DNA of 64,000 nucleotides from assembly GCA_963756745.1 (NCBI GenBank), contig CAVWOU010000005.1, positions 72,999-136,998 on the forward strand, read 5' to 3'. The position numbers were made by a program, and so were the translations under genes. This document shows positions 26,184-35,001 of this stretch, piece after piece (positions within the stretch are counted from its first letter, which is position 1; each line of letters opens with the position of its first letter). The DNA comes from DASPWW01 sp963756745. Its GTDB lineage: Bacteria > Actinomycetota > Thermoleophilia > Solirubrobacterales > 70-9. The notes under the pieces were generated by a model. The model ran no database searches. It saw only the letters and a list, made by a program, of their open reading frames with translations, and was not told the DNA's origin.

Positions 26184-27248
26184 ATGACGTCGGCCGAGCT
26201 GCTGAGCGTCCGGGACGAGGCTCGCTGGGCCCAAGCCCTCCCGGCGAGCGAGAGCGTGTTCGGCAGCGTCGAGTTCGCAGCCGTCCAGCGCGACCACCGC
26301 GGCGCCGATCCCCGCCTGTTCGTGCTCGACGCGCCACACCGTACGATCGCGCATCCACTGTTCCTTCGCCCCGTGTCCGTCCTCGACCTCGACACCGGGT
26401 CGAGCCGCGATCTGTTCGACGCCGCGACCCCCGAGTACACCGGCCCGCTCGCAGCGGGTGCGCTTGACGACGCCGCGCGCCGCGCGTTCGCCGACGAGTT
26501 GTCGAGCTGGTGCGCCGCGACAGGGATCGTCACCGAGTTCGGCCACCTGCACCCCTGGAAGGCGCGCACCGAGCTCCTCGACGCGGCCGCGATCGAGCGC
26601 GAGCGGGAGATCGTCTACGTGGACCTCACGCAGGATCCCGAGCGCATGTGGCGGGAGTCGTTCACCCACGCCGCTCGAAAGAACGTCAAGCGCGCCCGGC
26701 GCGAGGGCGTGCGCGTGCACGCGGCTACGAGCGAGGCCGACGTGCGCGAGCTCCACCGCATATACACGCTGACGATGGACCGACAGGGAGCGAGCAAGCG
26801 CCACTACTTCCCGTACGAGTACTTCGCCGCGATCCAGGAGCGGCTGCCCCGCAACTCGCGGATCCTGCTCGCCGAGCACGACGGTCGCGTCGTCGCCGCG
26901 ACCCTCTACCTCCACGACGGAGCCGACGCCTACTCGTACCTCGGCGGCGCCGACCACGATGCCCAGCGCGTGCGACCGACGAACGCGATCGTCGACGAGA
27001 TGATCCGGTGGGCGCGCGCGCAGGGAAAGCAACGGCTCATCCTCGGGGGCGGGTACTCACCCCGCGACGGGATCTTCCGCTTCAAGTCGAGCTTCTCGCC
27101 GCTGCGAGCTTTCTTCCAGGTGTACCGGCGGGTGCACATCCCGGACGCCTACGCCGCCCTTGTCGAGGCGTGGCGCGGGCGGCACGGAGGCGCGGCCACG
27201 GACCAGGGCTTCTTCCCTCCCTACCGGGCGCCGCAGCAGGCCGGCTAG
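26184..27248 (+). CDS. FemAB/GNAT-type acyltransferase-like protein
   Basis: A 354-residue protein with a double GNAT (FemAB-like) fold: FGSVEFAAVQRDHRGADPRLFVL in the first half, and FTHAARKNVKRARREGVRVH, YTLTMDRQGASKRHYFPYEYF, RILLAEHDGRVVAATLYLHDG and LILGGGYSPRDGIFRFKSSFSP in the second. Such proteins accompany exopolysaccharide loci and may transfer an aminoacyl or acyl group to the glycan. It follows the sugar transferase by 22 bases. The 3' end overlaps the convergent DUF3105 gene by 4 bases. Confidence 0.82.
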   Translation: MTSAELLSVRDEARWAQALPASESVFGSVEFAAVQRDHRGADPRLFVLDAPHRTIAHPLFLRPVSVLDLDTGSSRDLFDAATPEYTGPLAAGALDDAARRAFADELSSWCAATGIVTEFGHLHPWKARTELLDAAAIEREREIVYVDLTQDPERMWRESFTHAARKNVKRARREGVRVHAATSEADVRELHRIYTLTMDRQGASKRHYFPYEYFAAIQERLPRNSRILLAEHDGRVVAATLYLHDGADAYSYLGGADHDAQRVRPTNAIVDEMIRWARAQGKQRLILGGGYSPRDGIFRFKSSFSPLRAFFQVYRRVHIPDAYAALVEAWRGRHGGAATDQGFFPPYRAPQQAG

Positions 27249-27997
27249 AGCGGGACGGGCTGGGGGCCCTGCCCGCGAAGGGTGTCGCGGAAGGCGCGGA
27301 GCGCGTCGAGCGTCGCTGCGCCCTCGTAGCGGTCGCACCCCAGCATGTTCGTCCACGCGGTCGCGGCGACCTCGTATGGCATGTCGGCGTTGGGAAAGAG
27401 CAGCATTCCCTCCGGGTCCTCGTCGAACACCCCCTTGATCGCGAGCTGGTCTTCCTCGGGGAGGTCGGGGCTGTACTGGATCTCGATCCGACCGTGCTCG
27501 AGCGAGTGCACGAAATGGCGCGGATCGGGTGTGACCGCGAACGCGCCGTCCGCCTGAGGATCGGGATCGTGGTCACCCGAGGTCGGCGGGTTGGTGTCGT
27601 ACTCAGGGGTCGGCTCGTTGGGCGAGATGTGTTTGTTTCCCTCGTCAGGGAGATCGAGTCGCAGATCGCAGCCAGCCTTCCTTGCGGCCACCGCGAGCCG
27701 AGCTTGTTCGACCGGCGGAGGCGGGGTCCCAACTCGGCCATCGGGGTCGACTCCAAATGTGGCCGCGAATCCCCCCTGTGTGTCAATGTTCGCCTCCGCG
27801 GGTAAGTCGCCGTCACTGCCGCCGTCGCTGCTTCCGCTCGCGATCACGACGATGATCCCGACGACGACCGCCGCCGCCAGCAGCCCTGCGACGGTGTACC
27901 CGAGCACGAGCCGCCGCTGGCCGGACTGCGCCTCGCGGCGCTGGGCGGCAATCCGCTGCTGGCGCAGGCGTTCCTTCTCTTCCCTTCGGCTCGCCAT
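27245..27997 (-). CDS. DUF3105 membrane-anchored protein
   Basis: A 250-residue protein: basic helical N-terminus (SRREEKERLRQQRIAAQRREAQ), one membrane helix (about 30-53), then an extracytoplasmic DUF3105 domain with YDTNPPTSGDHDPDPQADG, HFVHSLEHGRIEIQY and CDRYEGAATL. The domain is common in actinobacteria; its function is not established. The conserved His/Cys residues hint at metal binding (inference). Divergent from the FAD oxidoreductase. Confidence 0.85.
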   Translation of the reverse strand: MASRREEKERLRQQRIAAQRREAQSGQRRLVLGYTVAGLLAAAVVVGIIVVIASGSSDGGSDGDLPAEANIDTQGGFAATFGVDPDGRVGTPPPPVEQARLAVAARKAGCDLRLDLPDEGNKHISPNEPTPEYDTNPPTSGDHDPDPQADGAFAVTPDPRHFVHSLEHGRIEIQYSPDLPEEDQLAIKGVFDEDPEGMLLFPNADMPYEVAATAWTNMLGCDRYEGAATLDALRAFRDTLRGQGPQPVPL

Positions 27998-28019
27998 TGG
28001 GCAGGCGAGCGTAGCGGAT

Positions 28020-28042
28020 GGACTTCAACCAAAATAAAGTCC
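28020..28042. promoter_or_regulatory. inverted repeat in a 46-bp divergent gap
   Basis: GGACTT and AAGTCC arms flank an A-rich centre between the divergent DUF3105 and FAD oxidoreductase starts. The A/T-rich core stands out from the background, so this is a plausible shared promoter or operator. No regulator is identifiable. Confidence 0.35.
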
Positions 28043-28043
28043 C

Positions 28044-29417
28044 TTGCCGAGCGAGCGGAACAACATCCTGTGGTGGGAGACCGAGCCTGTGACTCCCGGG
28101 CCACCGCTCCACGGAACCGAGCGGGCGGATGTGTGCATCGTCGGCGGCGGGTACACCGGGCTGTGGACGGCCTATTTCCTCAAGCGTGCGGAGCCCTCCC
28201 TCGACGTTGCGGTAGTCGAGCGAAGCTGGGCCGGATCGGGCGCGTCGGGCCACAACGACGGCTACGCCATGACCGTGCTCGACATGAGCCTCCACCACCT
28301 GGTCGAGCATCACGGGCCCGAGCTGGCGGGCGCCGCGCACGAGGCCGTCGCGAGGTCGGTCGTCGAAATCGGCGAATTCTGCGCCGAGCACGACGTCGAC
28401 GCCGAGTACGAGCTCAACGGTTTCGCGGGGATCGCGGTCAACGACGGTCAGATGTGGCGCCTCGAGCGCGACCTCGAGGCCGCCGAGCGGATCGGCGCCG
28501 CGCACGACTTCAGCCTCGTGGAAGGTGACAAGGCGAGGGCGGTGATCGGCTCGCCAATCGTGCGGGGCGTCCTCAAGGAGGGAAGGGGAGCGATCCTCAA
28601 CCCGCACAAGCTGGTGCGCGGCCTAGCCCGCGCCGTCCAGGAGCTCGGGGTGCGCCTGTTCGAGCGTTCGCCGGCGACCGCCATCGCCCCCGGGAAGGTG
28701 ACAACCAGCCTCGGAGCGGTGGAGGCGCCCCGAATCGTGGTGGCCACGAACGCCTACCAACACGTGTTCGCGCAGTTCAAGCGCAAGGTGATACCGCTGT
28801 GGAGCTACGCGATGGCGACCGAGCCCCTGACCGACGAGCAGCGCGATCGGGTGGCGTGGCCGGGTCGCGAGGGGTTCGAGGACAAGCGCAACTTCATAAC
28901 AATCGGGCGGTGGACCGCCGACGGGCGGATTCTGTGGGGCGGCCGCCTCGCGCCGTACTTCCACGGCAACGACATGGACCTCCGTCACACGACCCACGAG
29001 GGTGTGCACGGCGAGCTCCGCGAGGCGTGGCGGCGCTACTTCCCGATGTGGCACGACGTCCGCTTCACCCACGCCTACGGAGGGTGCGTGGCGATCACCG
29101 CGACGTTCCTGCCCTACGTCGGGTCGCTCGGCGACGGCGTCTTCTACGGCTACGGGTACAACGGGCACGGCGTGGCCCCGAGCCACGCCGTCGGCCGCGC
29201 CCTGACCGACCTGGTGCTGGAGCGCGACTCCGAGTACACCGAGCTCGTATTCGTGAACGCCGATCGCGAGCCCGACCTGCCGCCGGAGCCGCTGCGGTTC
29301 CTCGGCACGCGGCTGACCACGCGGTTGCTCGAGCGTCAGGATCGCAGCATGGACGAGGGCGACGGAGTGGGGGAGATGGACCCGCTCCTGCTGCGGCTGA
29401 TCAACCGGCTCGGCTAG
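28044..29417 (+). CDS. FAD-dependent oxidoreductase (DAO family)
   Basis: A 457-residue flavoprotein of the D-amino-acid oxidase/gamma-glutamylputrescine oxidase group: ADVCIVGGGYTGLWTAYFL dinucleotide motif, VVERSWAGSGASGHNDGYAMTVLD, and C-terminal GYGYNGHGVAPSHAVGRALTDLVL. Expected to oxidise an amine or amino acid with H2O2 release; the substrate is not readable. TTG start at 28044 is the only one that keeps the N-terminal NNILWWETEP segment typical of this group. Its 3' end overlaps the convergent hydrolase by 17 bases. Confidence 0.85.
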   Translation: MPSERNNILWWETEPVTPGPPLHGTERADVCIVGGGYTGLWTAYFLKRAEPSLDVAVVERSWAGSGASGHNDGYAMTVLDMSLHHLVEHHGPELAGAAHEAVARSVVEIGEFCAEHDVDAEYELNGFAGIAVNDGQMWRLERDLEAAERIGAAHDFSLVEGDKARAVIGSPIVRGVLKEGRGAILNPHKLVRGLARAVQELGVRLFERSPATAIAPGKVTTSLGAVEAPRIVVATNAYQHVFAQFKRKVIPLWSYAMATEPLTDEQRDRVAWPGREGFEDKRNFITIGRWTADGRILWGGRLAPYFHGNDMDLRHTTHEGVHGELREAWRRYFPMWHDVRFTHAYGGCVAITATFLPYVGSLGDGVFYGYGYNGHGVAPSHAVGRALTDLVLERDSEYTELVFVNADREPDLPPEPLRFLGTRLTTRLLERQDRSMDEGDGVGEMDPLLLRLINRLG

Positions 29418-30231
29418 ACGTCGCCGCCGGCTCCCGCTGGGCCCACACCTCGTCCAGGAACGCGGCCAGCTCGTCGTTGAGGCGCTCGGGGTTGATCCGC
29501 CACTCGGCGATCGAGGTGGCGTTGACGAGCCGCGCGTTCGGCATCTCGTCGACGAGCTGATCCGCGTCGTTGAAAGGGTGCAGCGGGTCGGCAGGGTGCC
29601 CGATCACAAGCGCCGGCTGCTGGAGGCGAACGCGGTCCTCCTGCGGCGGCGCCGAGCGTCCGAGCAGCAGTCCTTCGAGCACCGCGGCAGAGGGCTCGGG
29701 GTCCTGGCGCGCCCAGTCGAGCACGATGTCGACGAGGAAATGTGAGCGCGGGAAACGGCGCGAGATCCGCGCCACCATCTTCCACGCCGGGGTCCCGAAC
29801 CGCAACCCGACGAGGATCGGTGTGAAGATCACCGCGACCGCAGTCAGGGCGTTCTCGAGCACCGGCATCTCGACGAACAGCGCCTTCGCCCGCTCCGGAT
29901 GCCATGCGGCGAACTCCAGTCCGACGTTGGCTCCCAGCGAAGTCCCTCCGACCACGGCCTCGTCGAGCTCCATGTGGTCGAGCAGCGCCCTGACCTGATC
30001 GGCGAACGAGGTCATCGAGTACAGCCGGGGGTCGTCAGGGCGATCGGAACGGCCATGCCCGAGCAGATCGAGGCAGATGACGCGGTTGCCGCGCGCGGCC
30101 ATCTCGGGGCCGAGGCGCTCGTACATGCGCCGGTTCATCAGCAGGCCGTGGACCAGCACCAGCACGCGGTCGCCCTCCCCGTACACCTCGTAGGTGAGGT
30201 CGTGCCTGTCGTTGTAGCGAAACGAGGCCAC
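29401..30231 (-). CDS. Alpha/beta-hydrolase fold protein
   Basis: A 276-residue hydrolase with the oxyanion-loop LVHGLLMNRRMYERLG, nucleophile elbow VGGTSLGANVGL (Ser) and late His region with GHPADPLHPF. Acid DLLGHGRSDRP region is typical of esterase/lactonase-type family members. Substrate unknown. Upstream (30255 onward) lies metF on the same strand with a 23-base gap, so the two may share a transcript. Confidence 0.85.
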   Translation of the reverse strand: MASFRYNDRHDLTYEVYGEGDRVLVLVHGLLMNRRMYERLGPEMAARGNRVICLDLLGHGRSDRPDDPRLYSMTSFADQVRALLDHMELDEAVVGGTSLGANVGLEFAAWHPERAKALFVEMPVLENALTAVAVIFTPILVGLRFGTPAWKMVARISRRFPRSHFLVDIVLDWARQDPEPSAAVLEGLLLGRSAPPQEDRVRLQQPALVIGHPADPLHPFNDADQLVDEMPNARLVNATSIAEWRINPERLNDELAAFLDEVWAQREPAATSSRAG

Positions 30232-30254
30232 GACCTCGAGAGGTTATTCGGCGA

Positions 30255-31169
30255 TCAGGAGGGAGCCACGGCGGCGGGCTCGGAGGGCGCCCGCTCCCAC
30301 GGGCGCGAGGCGCGAAGCGCTCCCAGGATCGCGCGGGTCGCCGGCGCCCTGTTGAGCGTGTAGAAGTGGATCCCCGGCACTCCCGCCGCGAGCAGCTCGT
30401 CGCACTGCCGCGCCGCGTAGGCGATGCCCAGCTCGAGCTCGGCGTGCTCGTCTCCGCCGAGCGCCTCCATCGCGTCCGCGAGCGGCCCCGGGATCGTCGC
30501 CTGGCAGATCTCGCAGAAGCGCTTGATCTGCGCGTAGCTCGTGATCGGCATCACGCCTGGGATGATCGGGACGTCGATCCCGACGCGCCGCGCGGCGGAG
30601 AGCCAATCGAAGAACACGTGGTTGTCGAAGAACAGCTGCGTGATCAGGAATGTGTCTCCGGCGTCGACCTTGGTCTTCAGGAACGCGAGGTCGGCGGCGA
30701 GGTCGGGCGCCTCGGGATGGACCTCGGGGAAGCACGCGCCGCCGATCCCGAACTCGAAGCGCTCGGAGATGAACGCCGAGAGCGCGACCGAGGACGGCAG
30801 GCCCCCCTCGGGGCGTCGAAACTCGGGCTCGCCGCGGGGTGGGTCGCCGCGCAGCGCGAGCACGTTCTCCAGCCCCGCGCCGTCGATGTTGCCCAGGATC
30901 TCCTCCAGGCGCTCCGTCGTCTCGCCGACGCAGCTCAGGTGGGCCATCGTCTCGATCCCGAACTCGCGCTTGATCGTGCCCGAGATCTCCACCGTTCCCT
31001 CGCGCGTGGCGCCGCCCGCCCCATAGGTGACCGAGACGAAGCCCGGGTCCAGCGGTCGCAGGACGCGGATCGTCTCGTACAGGGCCTCCTTTCCCTCTGC
31101 AGTCGACGGCGGGAAGAACTCGAACGAGAAACAGGGCTTCGTCGCGGCGATGATCTCGTCGATGCGCAC
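30255..31169 (-). CDS. metF: Methylenetetrahydrofolate reductase
   Basis: FAD enzyme making 5-methyl-THF for methionine synthesis. Motifs: FSFEFFPPSTAEGKEAL, FVSVTYGAGGATREGT, HLSCVGETTERLEEIL, LALRGDPPRGEP and DTFLITQLFFDNHVFFDWL, then IIPGVMPITSYAQIKRF. GTG 31169 gives 304 residues, normal for MetF; an upstream in-frame reading adds 24 unrelated residues. Between SDR and hydrolase genes on the same strand. Confidence 0.95.
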   Translation of the reverse strand: MRIDEIIAATKPCFSFEFFPPSTAEGKEALYETIRVLRPLDPGFVSVTYGAGGATREGTVEISGTIKREFGIETMAHLSCVGETTERLEEILGNIDGAGLENVLALRGDPPRGEPEFRRPEGGLPSSVALSAFISERFEFGIGGACFPEVHPEAPDLAADLAFLKTKVDAGDTFLITQLFFDNHVFFDWLSAARRVGIDVPIIPGVMPITSYAQIKRFCEICQATIPGPLADAMEALGGDEHAELELGIAYAARQCDELLAAGVPGIHFYTLNRAPATRAILGALRASRPWERAPSEPAAVAPS

Positions 31170-31218
31170 GGACGCAGGATGGTAGAGGCCCGACCCTGGA
31201 CGACCGGCACGGCTGTGG

Positions 31219-32046
31219 TCAGCGCGCGACCAGCCGTTCACTGAGCTCGTGTAGTCGCCGCCGCGCGTCGATGTCGTACGCCTGTGGGTAGGCGCGGGAC
31301 TCGGCCTCGCCGTCGAAGTAGCGCCCAGTCACCCCGGCGAGCTCCGGGGCCACGACGAGGCGGAGCGTCGCCCGGGTTCCCTCCTCTAGCGTGCTCACCG
31401 GCCTCGTTCCCGAGTGCGTGACCATCTTCGTCGGCATGTACGTCGCGGGGTGGAGGCAGTTGGCGGTCACGCGCGCATCAGCGAGCTCCTCGGCGAGGTC
31501 GAACGTGAACATCACCTGCGCGAGCTTGCTCTGGCAGTACGCCTGGACGCCGTTGTAGCCGCGCTCGAGCATGACGTCGTCGAAGTCGATCGGGGCCTGG
31601 CCCGCCGAGCTGACGTTGACGATCCGAGCCGGCGCCGAGTCGACGAGCAGCGGGTCGAGGCGGCGGGTGAGCAGGAAGCTCGCGAGGTAGTTCACGGCGA
31701 AGCGCAGCTCGTAGCCGTCGCGGCTCTCCATCCGTACGCCGTCGCCGGGCAGTGTCACCCCGATTCCTGCGTTGTTGACGAGGGCGTCCAGGCGCGGTTC
31801 GTCTCGCGCCACGCGGTCGGCCATCTCGCGCACCTCGTCGAGCGCCGCAAAGTCGGCGCGGTACCAGCGCAGGCGATCGTTTCCGGTCGCGTCCCGGATC
31901 TCGTCGACCGTCCGCTGTCCGCGCGCGTCGTCGCGCCCGTGGAGCAGGACCGTGGCGTCGCCGGAGGCGAGCCGCGTCGCGAGCGCCTTGCCGAGGCCGT
32001 CGGTGGCCCCGGTGACCAGGATCGTCTGCTCATTCAGCGGTCTCAC
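31219..32046 (-). CDS. Short-chain dehydrogenase/reductase
   Basis: A 275-residue classical SDR: ILVTGATDGLGKALA cofactor loop, LVNNAGIG, catalytic Ser in NVSSAG and YxxxK in YCQSK. Closest in pattern to the retinol-dehydrogenase/WW-oxidoreductase-like group. Specific substrate not inferable. Probably first gene of a minus-strand group SDR-metF-hydrolase; a cupin gene diverges upstream. Confidence 0.85.
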   Translation of the reverse strand: MRPLNEQTILVTGATDGLGKALATRLASGDATVLLHGRDDARGQRTVDEIRDATGNDRLRWYRADFAALDEVREMADRVARDEPRLDALVNNAGIGVTLPGDGVRMESRDGYELRFAVNYLASFLLTRRLDPLLVDSAPARIVNVSSAGQAPIDFDDVMLERGYNGVQAYCQSKLAQVMFTFDLAEELADARVTANCLHPATYMPTKMVTHSGTRPVSTLEEGTRATLRLVVAPELAGVTGRYFDGEAESRAYPQAYDIDARRRLHELSERLVAR

Positions 32047-32105
32047 GCTCGCAGATCAAGGTAGCGTCGGGCGGGCACCGATCCCGACACCGCGGAGGCA
32101 CGCTT

Positions 32106-32456
32106 ATGAGCACGGTGGACATCCGGCGCCTGGAGCAACCCGACGAGACGCGCGAGTTCGAGCTCGGCCGGTTCGAGGTTGTGAGCGTCGGGGGCATGAC
32201 GATCGGCCGCGCCGCGTACCAGCCTGGGTGGAAGTGGTCAACGCACGTCGGGGGCTCGCCGGATGCTCGCTGCGAGGTCGAGCACGTCGGGATGGTCGTG
32301 TCGGGTCGCGCGGCGGTGCTGATGAACGACGGCACCGAGGTCGTGATGGAGCCCGGCGACCTGTTCCACGTCCCGCCCGGCCACGACAGCTGGGTGGTCG
32401 GAGATGAGCCGTACGTCTCGCTGCACTTCCTCGGTGCGGAGGAGTATGCGGACTAG
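32106..32456 (+). CDS. Cupin-domain protein
   Basis: A 116-residue single cupin. Motif 1 region WKWSTHVGGSPDARCEVEHVGMVVSG and motif 2 PGDLFHVPPGHDSWVVGDEP are present. Metal ligands His, Glu and His can be assigned. Small cupins are sensors, isomerases or storage-type binding proteins; none can be chosen here. Its stop overlaps the convergent glycosyltransferase stop by 4 bases. Confidence 0.8.
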   Translation: MSTVDIRRLEQPDETREFELGRFEVVSVGGMTIGRAAYQPGWKWSTHVGGSPDARCEVEHVGMVVSGRAAVLMNDGTEVVMEPGDLFHVPPGHDSWVVGDEPYVSLHFLGAEEYAD

Positions 32457-33745
32457 CCCGTCACGGGCTCGCCGGTCTCGGCGACCCGCGCGATCAGCTC
32501 GGCCGCCCGCTCGTTGCCGGGCGACGCGCGCAGCCGCCGGGACATGGCCTCGAGGCGCTCGGCCAGCGGCCGGTCGGCGATCAGCCGATCGATCGCGTCG
32601 CTCATCGCATCTTCGGAGAACGTGTACGTCGGAAGCCTGATTCCGCAGCCGGTCTCGTCCATTCGCTGGGCGTTGTCGTGCTGGTCCCAGAACAGGGGGA
32701 GGACGATCGTCGGGACGCCGAAGTGGAGCGCTTCGGTGATCGTGTTGTTCCCGCCGTGCGTGATCACGAGGTCCACGTCGGCGAGCAGCGACGTCTGGGG
32801 CAGGAACTCGGCGCCGGCCATGTTGTCGGCGAGCTCGTACTCGTCGTGTTGGGGGCCCTTGGAGACGACGAATCGATGCCGCGTGGAGCCCAGGCCCTCG
32901 ACCAGGCGCTGCATCAGCGGGACGTCGCCGGATCCGAGCGAGCCGAGGCTCAGGTAGACGAGCCCGCCGTCGCCTTCCGCGAGCTCCGATGGGACCGACC
33001 ACTCCGGATCCGTCGTGCGCACGCTCGAGCCCAGGTTGTGCCACGTCGGGCCGAGAGGATTCGAGCGGGGGTAGTCGACCTCGGGCGGGTAGATGTACAG
33101 GTTGAGCAGCGGCGAGGAGTGGATGAACTCGGCCTCGGGCAGCCCCGGAGCGCCGCGCTCGCGGCAGTACTCGTCGAACCCCGCCCACAGGTCGCCGCTC
33201 GCGCGCCGATACTCGGTTCGGTAGGCGTCCCACTCGGAGCGGTCGTCCACTGGGAGCCCGCAGAATGTCGGCGGCAGGTCGGGATCCTTGAGCTCGAGCG
33301 GGTTGCACGACACGATGCGCACCCAGGGGATGCCCGAGGCGGGAATCGCCGGGAACGCGCACACGTTGTCCTCGACGATCGCGTCGGGGCGCAGCTCGTC
33401 GAAGATCTCGCGCAGGCGGTCGTCGACGTACCGCGCCCCGTCGAGCAGGGCCTCCCAGGTCGGAACGATGAACTCGGAAAGCTGCTCGAAGGTGCTGCGG
33501 CGGAACACAGGCGCGGTCTCGCGGATGAAGTCCTTCCAGAACTGGCCCGGCTCCTCGGGCTGCTCCGGCGCCGGGGCGAGCCTCATCAGGCGCTCCTCGA
33601 AGCCCTTCTCCTCGAGCGTGCCCGCGAACGACTCCTCCACGATGAACACGACCCGGTGCCCCTCGCGGCGCAGCACGTCGCCGATCCCGACGCAATTGTT
33701 CGTCGGCCCGAACGCGCCCTCGGGGAAGAAGACGATTGTGCTCAT
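32453..33745 (-). CDS. MGT-type (UDP-glycosyltransferase-like) glycosyltransferase
   Basis: A 430-residue GT-B enzyme of family GT1: N-terminal IVFFPEGAFGPTNNCVGIGDVLRREGHRVVF, C-terminal donor motif FLPQTSLLADVDLVITHGGNNTITEALHFGVPTIVLPLFWDQHDNAQRM. GT1 macrolide-type enzymes glycosylate small lipophilic acceptors or lipids. No natural-product genes surround it, so a housekeeping glycolipid or detoxification role is as likely as secondary metabolism. Confidence 0.88.
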   Translation of the reverse strand: MSTIVFFPEGAFGPTNNCVGIGDVLRREGHRVVFIVEESFAGTLEEKGFEERLMRLAPAPEQPEEPGQFWKDFIRETAPVFRRSTFEQLSEFIVPTWEALLDGARYVDDRLREIFDELRPDAIVEDNVCAFPAIPASGIPWVRIVSCNPLELKDPDLPPTFCGLPVDDRSEWDAYRTEYRRASGDLWAGFDEYCRERGAPGLPEAEFIHSSPLLNLYIYPPEVDYPRSNPLGPTWHNLGSSVRTTDPEWSVPSELAEGDGGLVYLSLGSLGSGDVPLMQRLVEGLGSTRHRFVVSKGPQHDEYELADNMAGAEFLPQTSLLADVDLVITHGGNNTITEALHFGVPTIVLPLFWDQHDNAQRMDETGCGIRLPTYTFSEDAMSDAIDRLIADRPLAERLEAMSRRLRASPGNERAAELIARVAETGEPVTG

Positions 33746-33804
33746 ATCCGGTCACGCAGGCTATAGCCCGCTCCCGGGCATCCCGGGTGGAGATGGGCCG
33801 CAGC

Positions 33805-34976
33805 ATGGACTACCTTCTCGGCCCGTAGCCGCCGAGCTCGACCCCACCGAGGAGCGCGCGAAGTTCGAGGTCCCGGACGGGATCGCGTACTTCAACGTCG
33901 CCAACCTCGCACCGCAGCTGCGCTCGGTCCGAGCCGCGGGTGAGGCGGCACTCGACCGCCGGGCCGCTCCGTGGACGATCGACTCCGCGGACTGGTTCAC
34001 CGAGGTGGAGAGGATCCGCGAACTGTTCGCACGCTTGATCGGCTCCGACGCCGAGGGAGTGGCGCTGGTCCCGGCGACGAGTTATGGGATGGCGGTCGCC
34101 GCGGCGAACCTCGACGCCGGTCCGGGCGAGCGGGTACTCGTGCTCGCCGAGGAGTATCCGTCGGGGATCTACACGTGGAGGGCGTTCGCGAGGCGCACGG
34201 GCGCGGAGATCCACACGGTGCGCCCAGAGGATGGCCAGCCGTGGACCGAGGCGATCCTCGGCGCGCTCGACGCGCGCACGCGAATCGTCTCGGTGCCGAA
34301 CCTCCACTGGACGAACGGCGCGCTCGTCGATCTCGAAGCGGTGTGCGAGCGAGCTCACGAGCTCGGAGCGTCGCTGGTGCTCGACGTCTCGCAGTCCGCC
34401 GGCGCGATGCCGCTCGATGTCGGGAGGCTTCGGCCGGACTTCCTCGTCTCGGTCGGCTACAAGTGGTTGCTCGGGCCGTTCAGCCTCGCCTACCTGTACG
34501 TGGACGAGCGCCATCGCGAGGGCGAGCCGATCGAGCACAACTGGATCGTCAGGGCGGGCGCCGAGGATTTCGCCCGGCTGGTCGACTACACCGACGAGCT
34601 GCAGCCGGGAGCACGGAGGTTCGATGTCGGAGCGCGGACCAACTTCACGCTCGCCCCGATGGCGATCGCGGCGCTCGAGCAGGTGCTCGATTGGACCGTC
34701 GCGGGAATCGCGGGGGCGCTCGCCGCGACGACCGCGGCGATAGAGCGCGGGGCGCGCGCGCGGAGCCTCGACGCGATTCCCGCGAGCGAGCGCGGCCCGC
34801 ACATTGTCGGAATCCGACTGCCCGACCCGCGGCCGGGCGACCTCGTCGGCAGACTGGCGGAACGCGACGTGTACGCGGGCGTTCGCTCTTCGTGGCTGCG
34901 GGTCGCGCCCCATCTCCATACGACCGAAGCGGACGTCGACCGTCTGTTCGCCGCTCTCGACGCGGCGCTGGCCTGA
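33805..34976 (+). CDS. Class V aminotransferase-fold PLP enzyme (start uncertain)
   Basis: About 390 residues of the cysteine desulfurase/isopenicillin-N epimerase-like fold: YFNVANLAPQLRSVRAAGEAAL, VALVPATSYGMAVAAANL, LHWTNGALVDL, LVLDVSQSAGAMPLDV and the PLP-lysine region FLVSVGYKWLLGPF. No in-frame start codon precedes the conserved N-terminus. ATG 33805 gives MDYLLGP then a stop in its own frame; one missing C in the run near 33824 would join it to VAAELDPTEER. So either the start is unusual or there is a one-base error. Reaction unknown. Confidence 0.78.
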
Positions 34977-35001
34977 CGCGACCGGCGCCGCGGACCACCT
35001 C

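Noticed and set aside
32453..33745. Natural-product gene cluster around the MGT glycosyltransferase
   Set aside because: Neighbours are a cupin, SDR, MetF and a PLP enzyme with no synthase or tailoring set, so a biosynthetic cluster is not supported.
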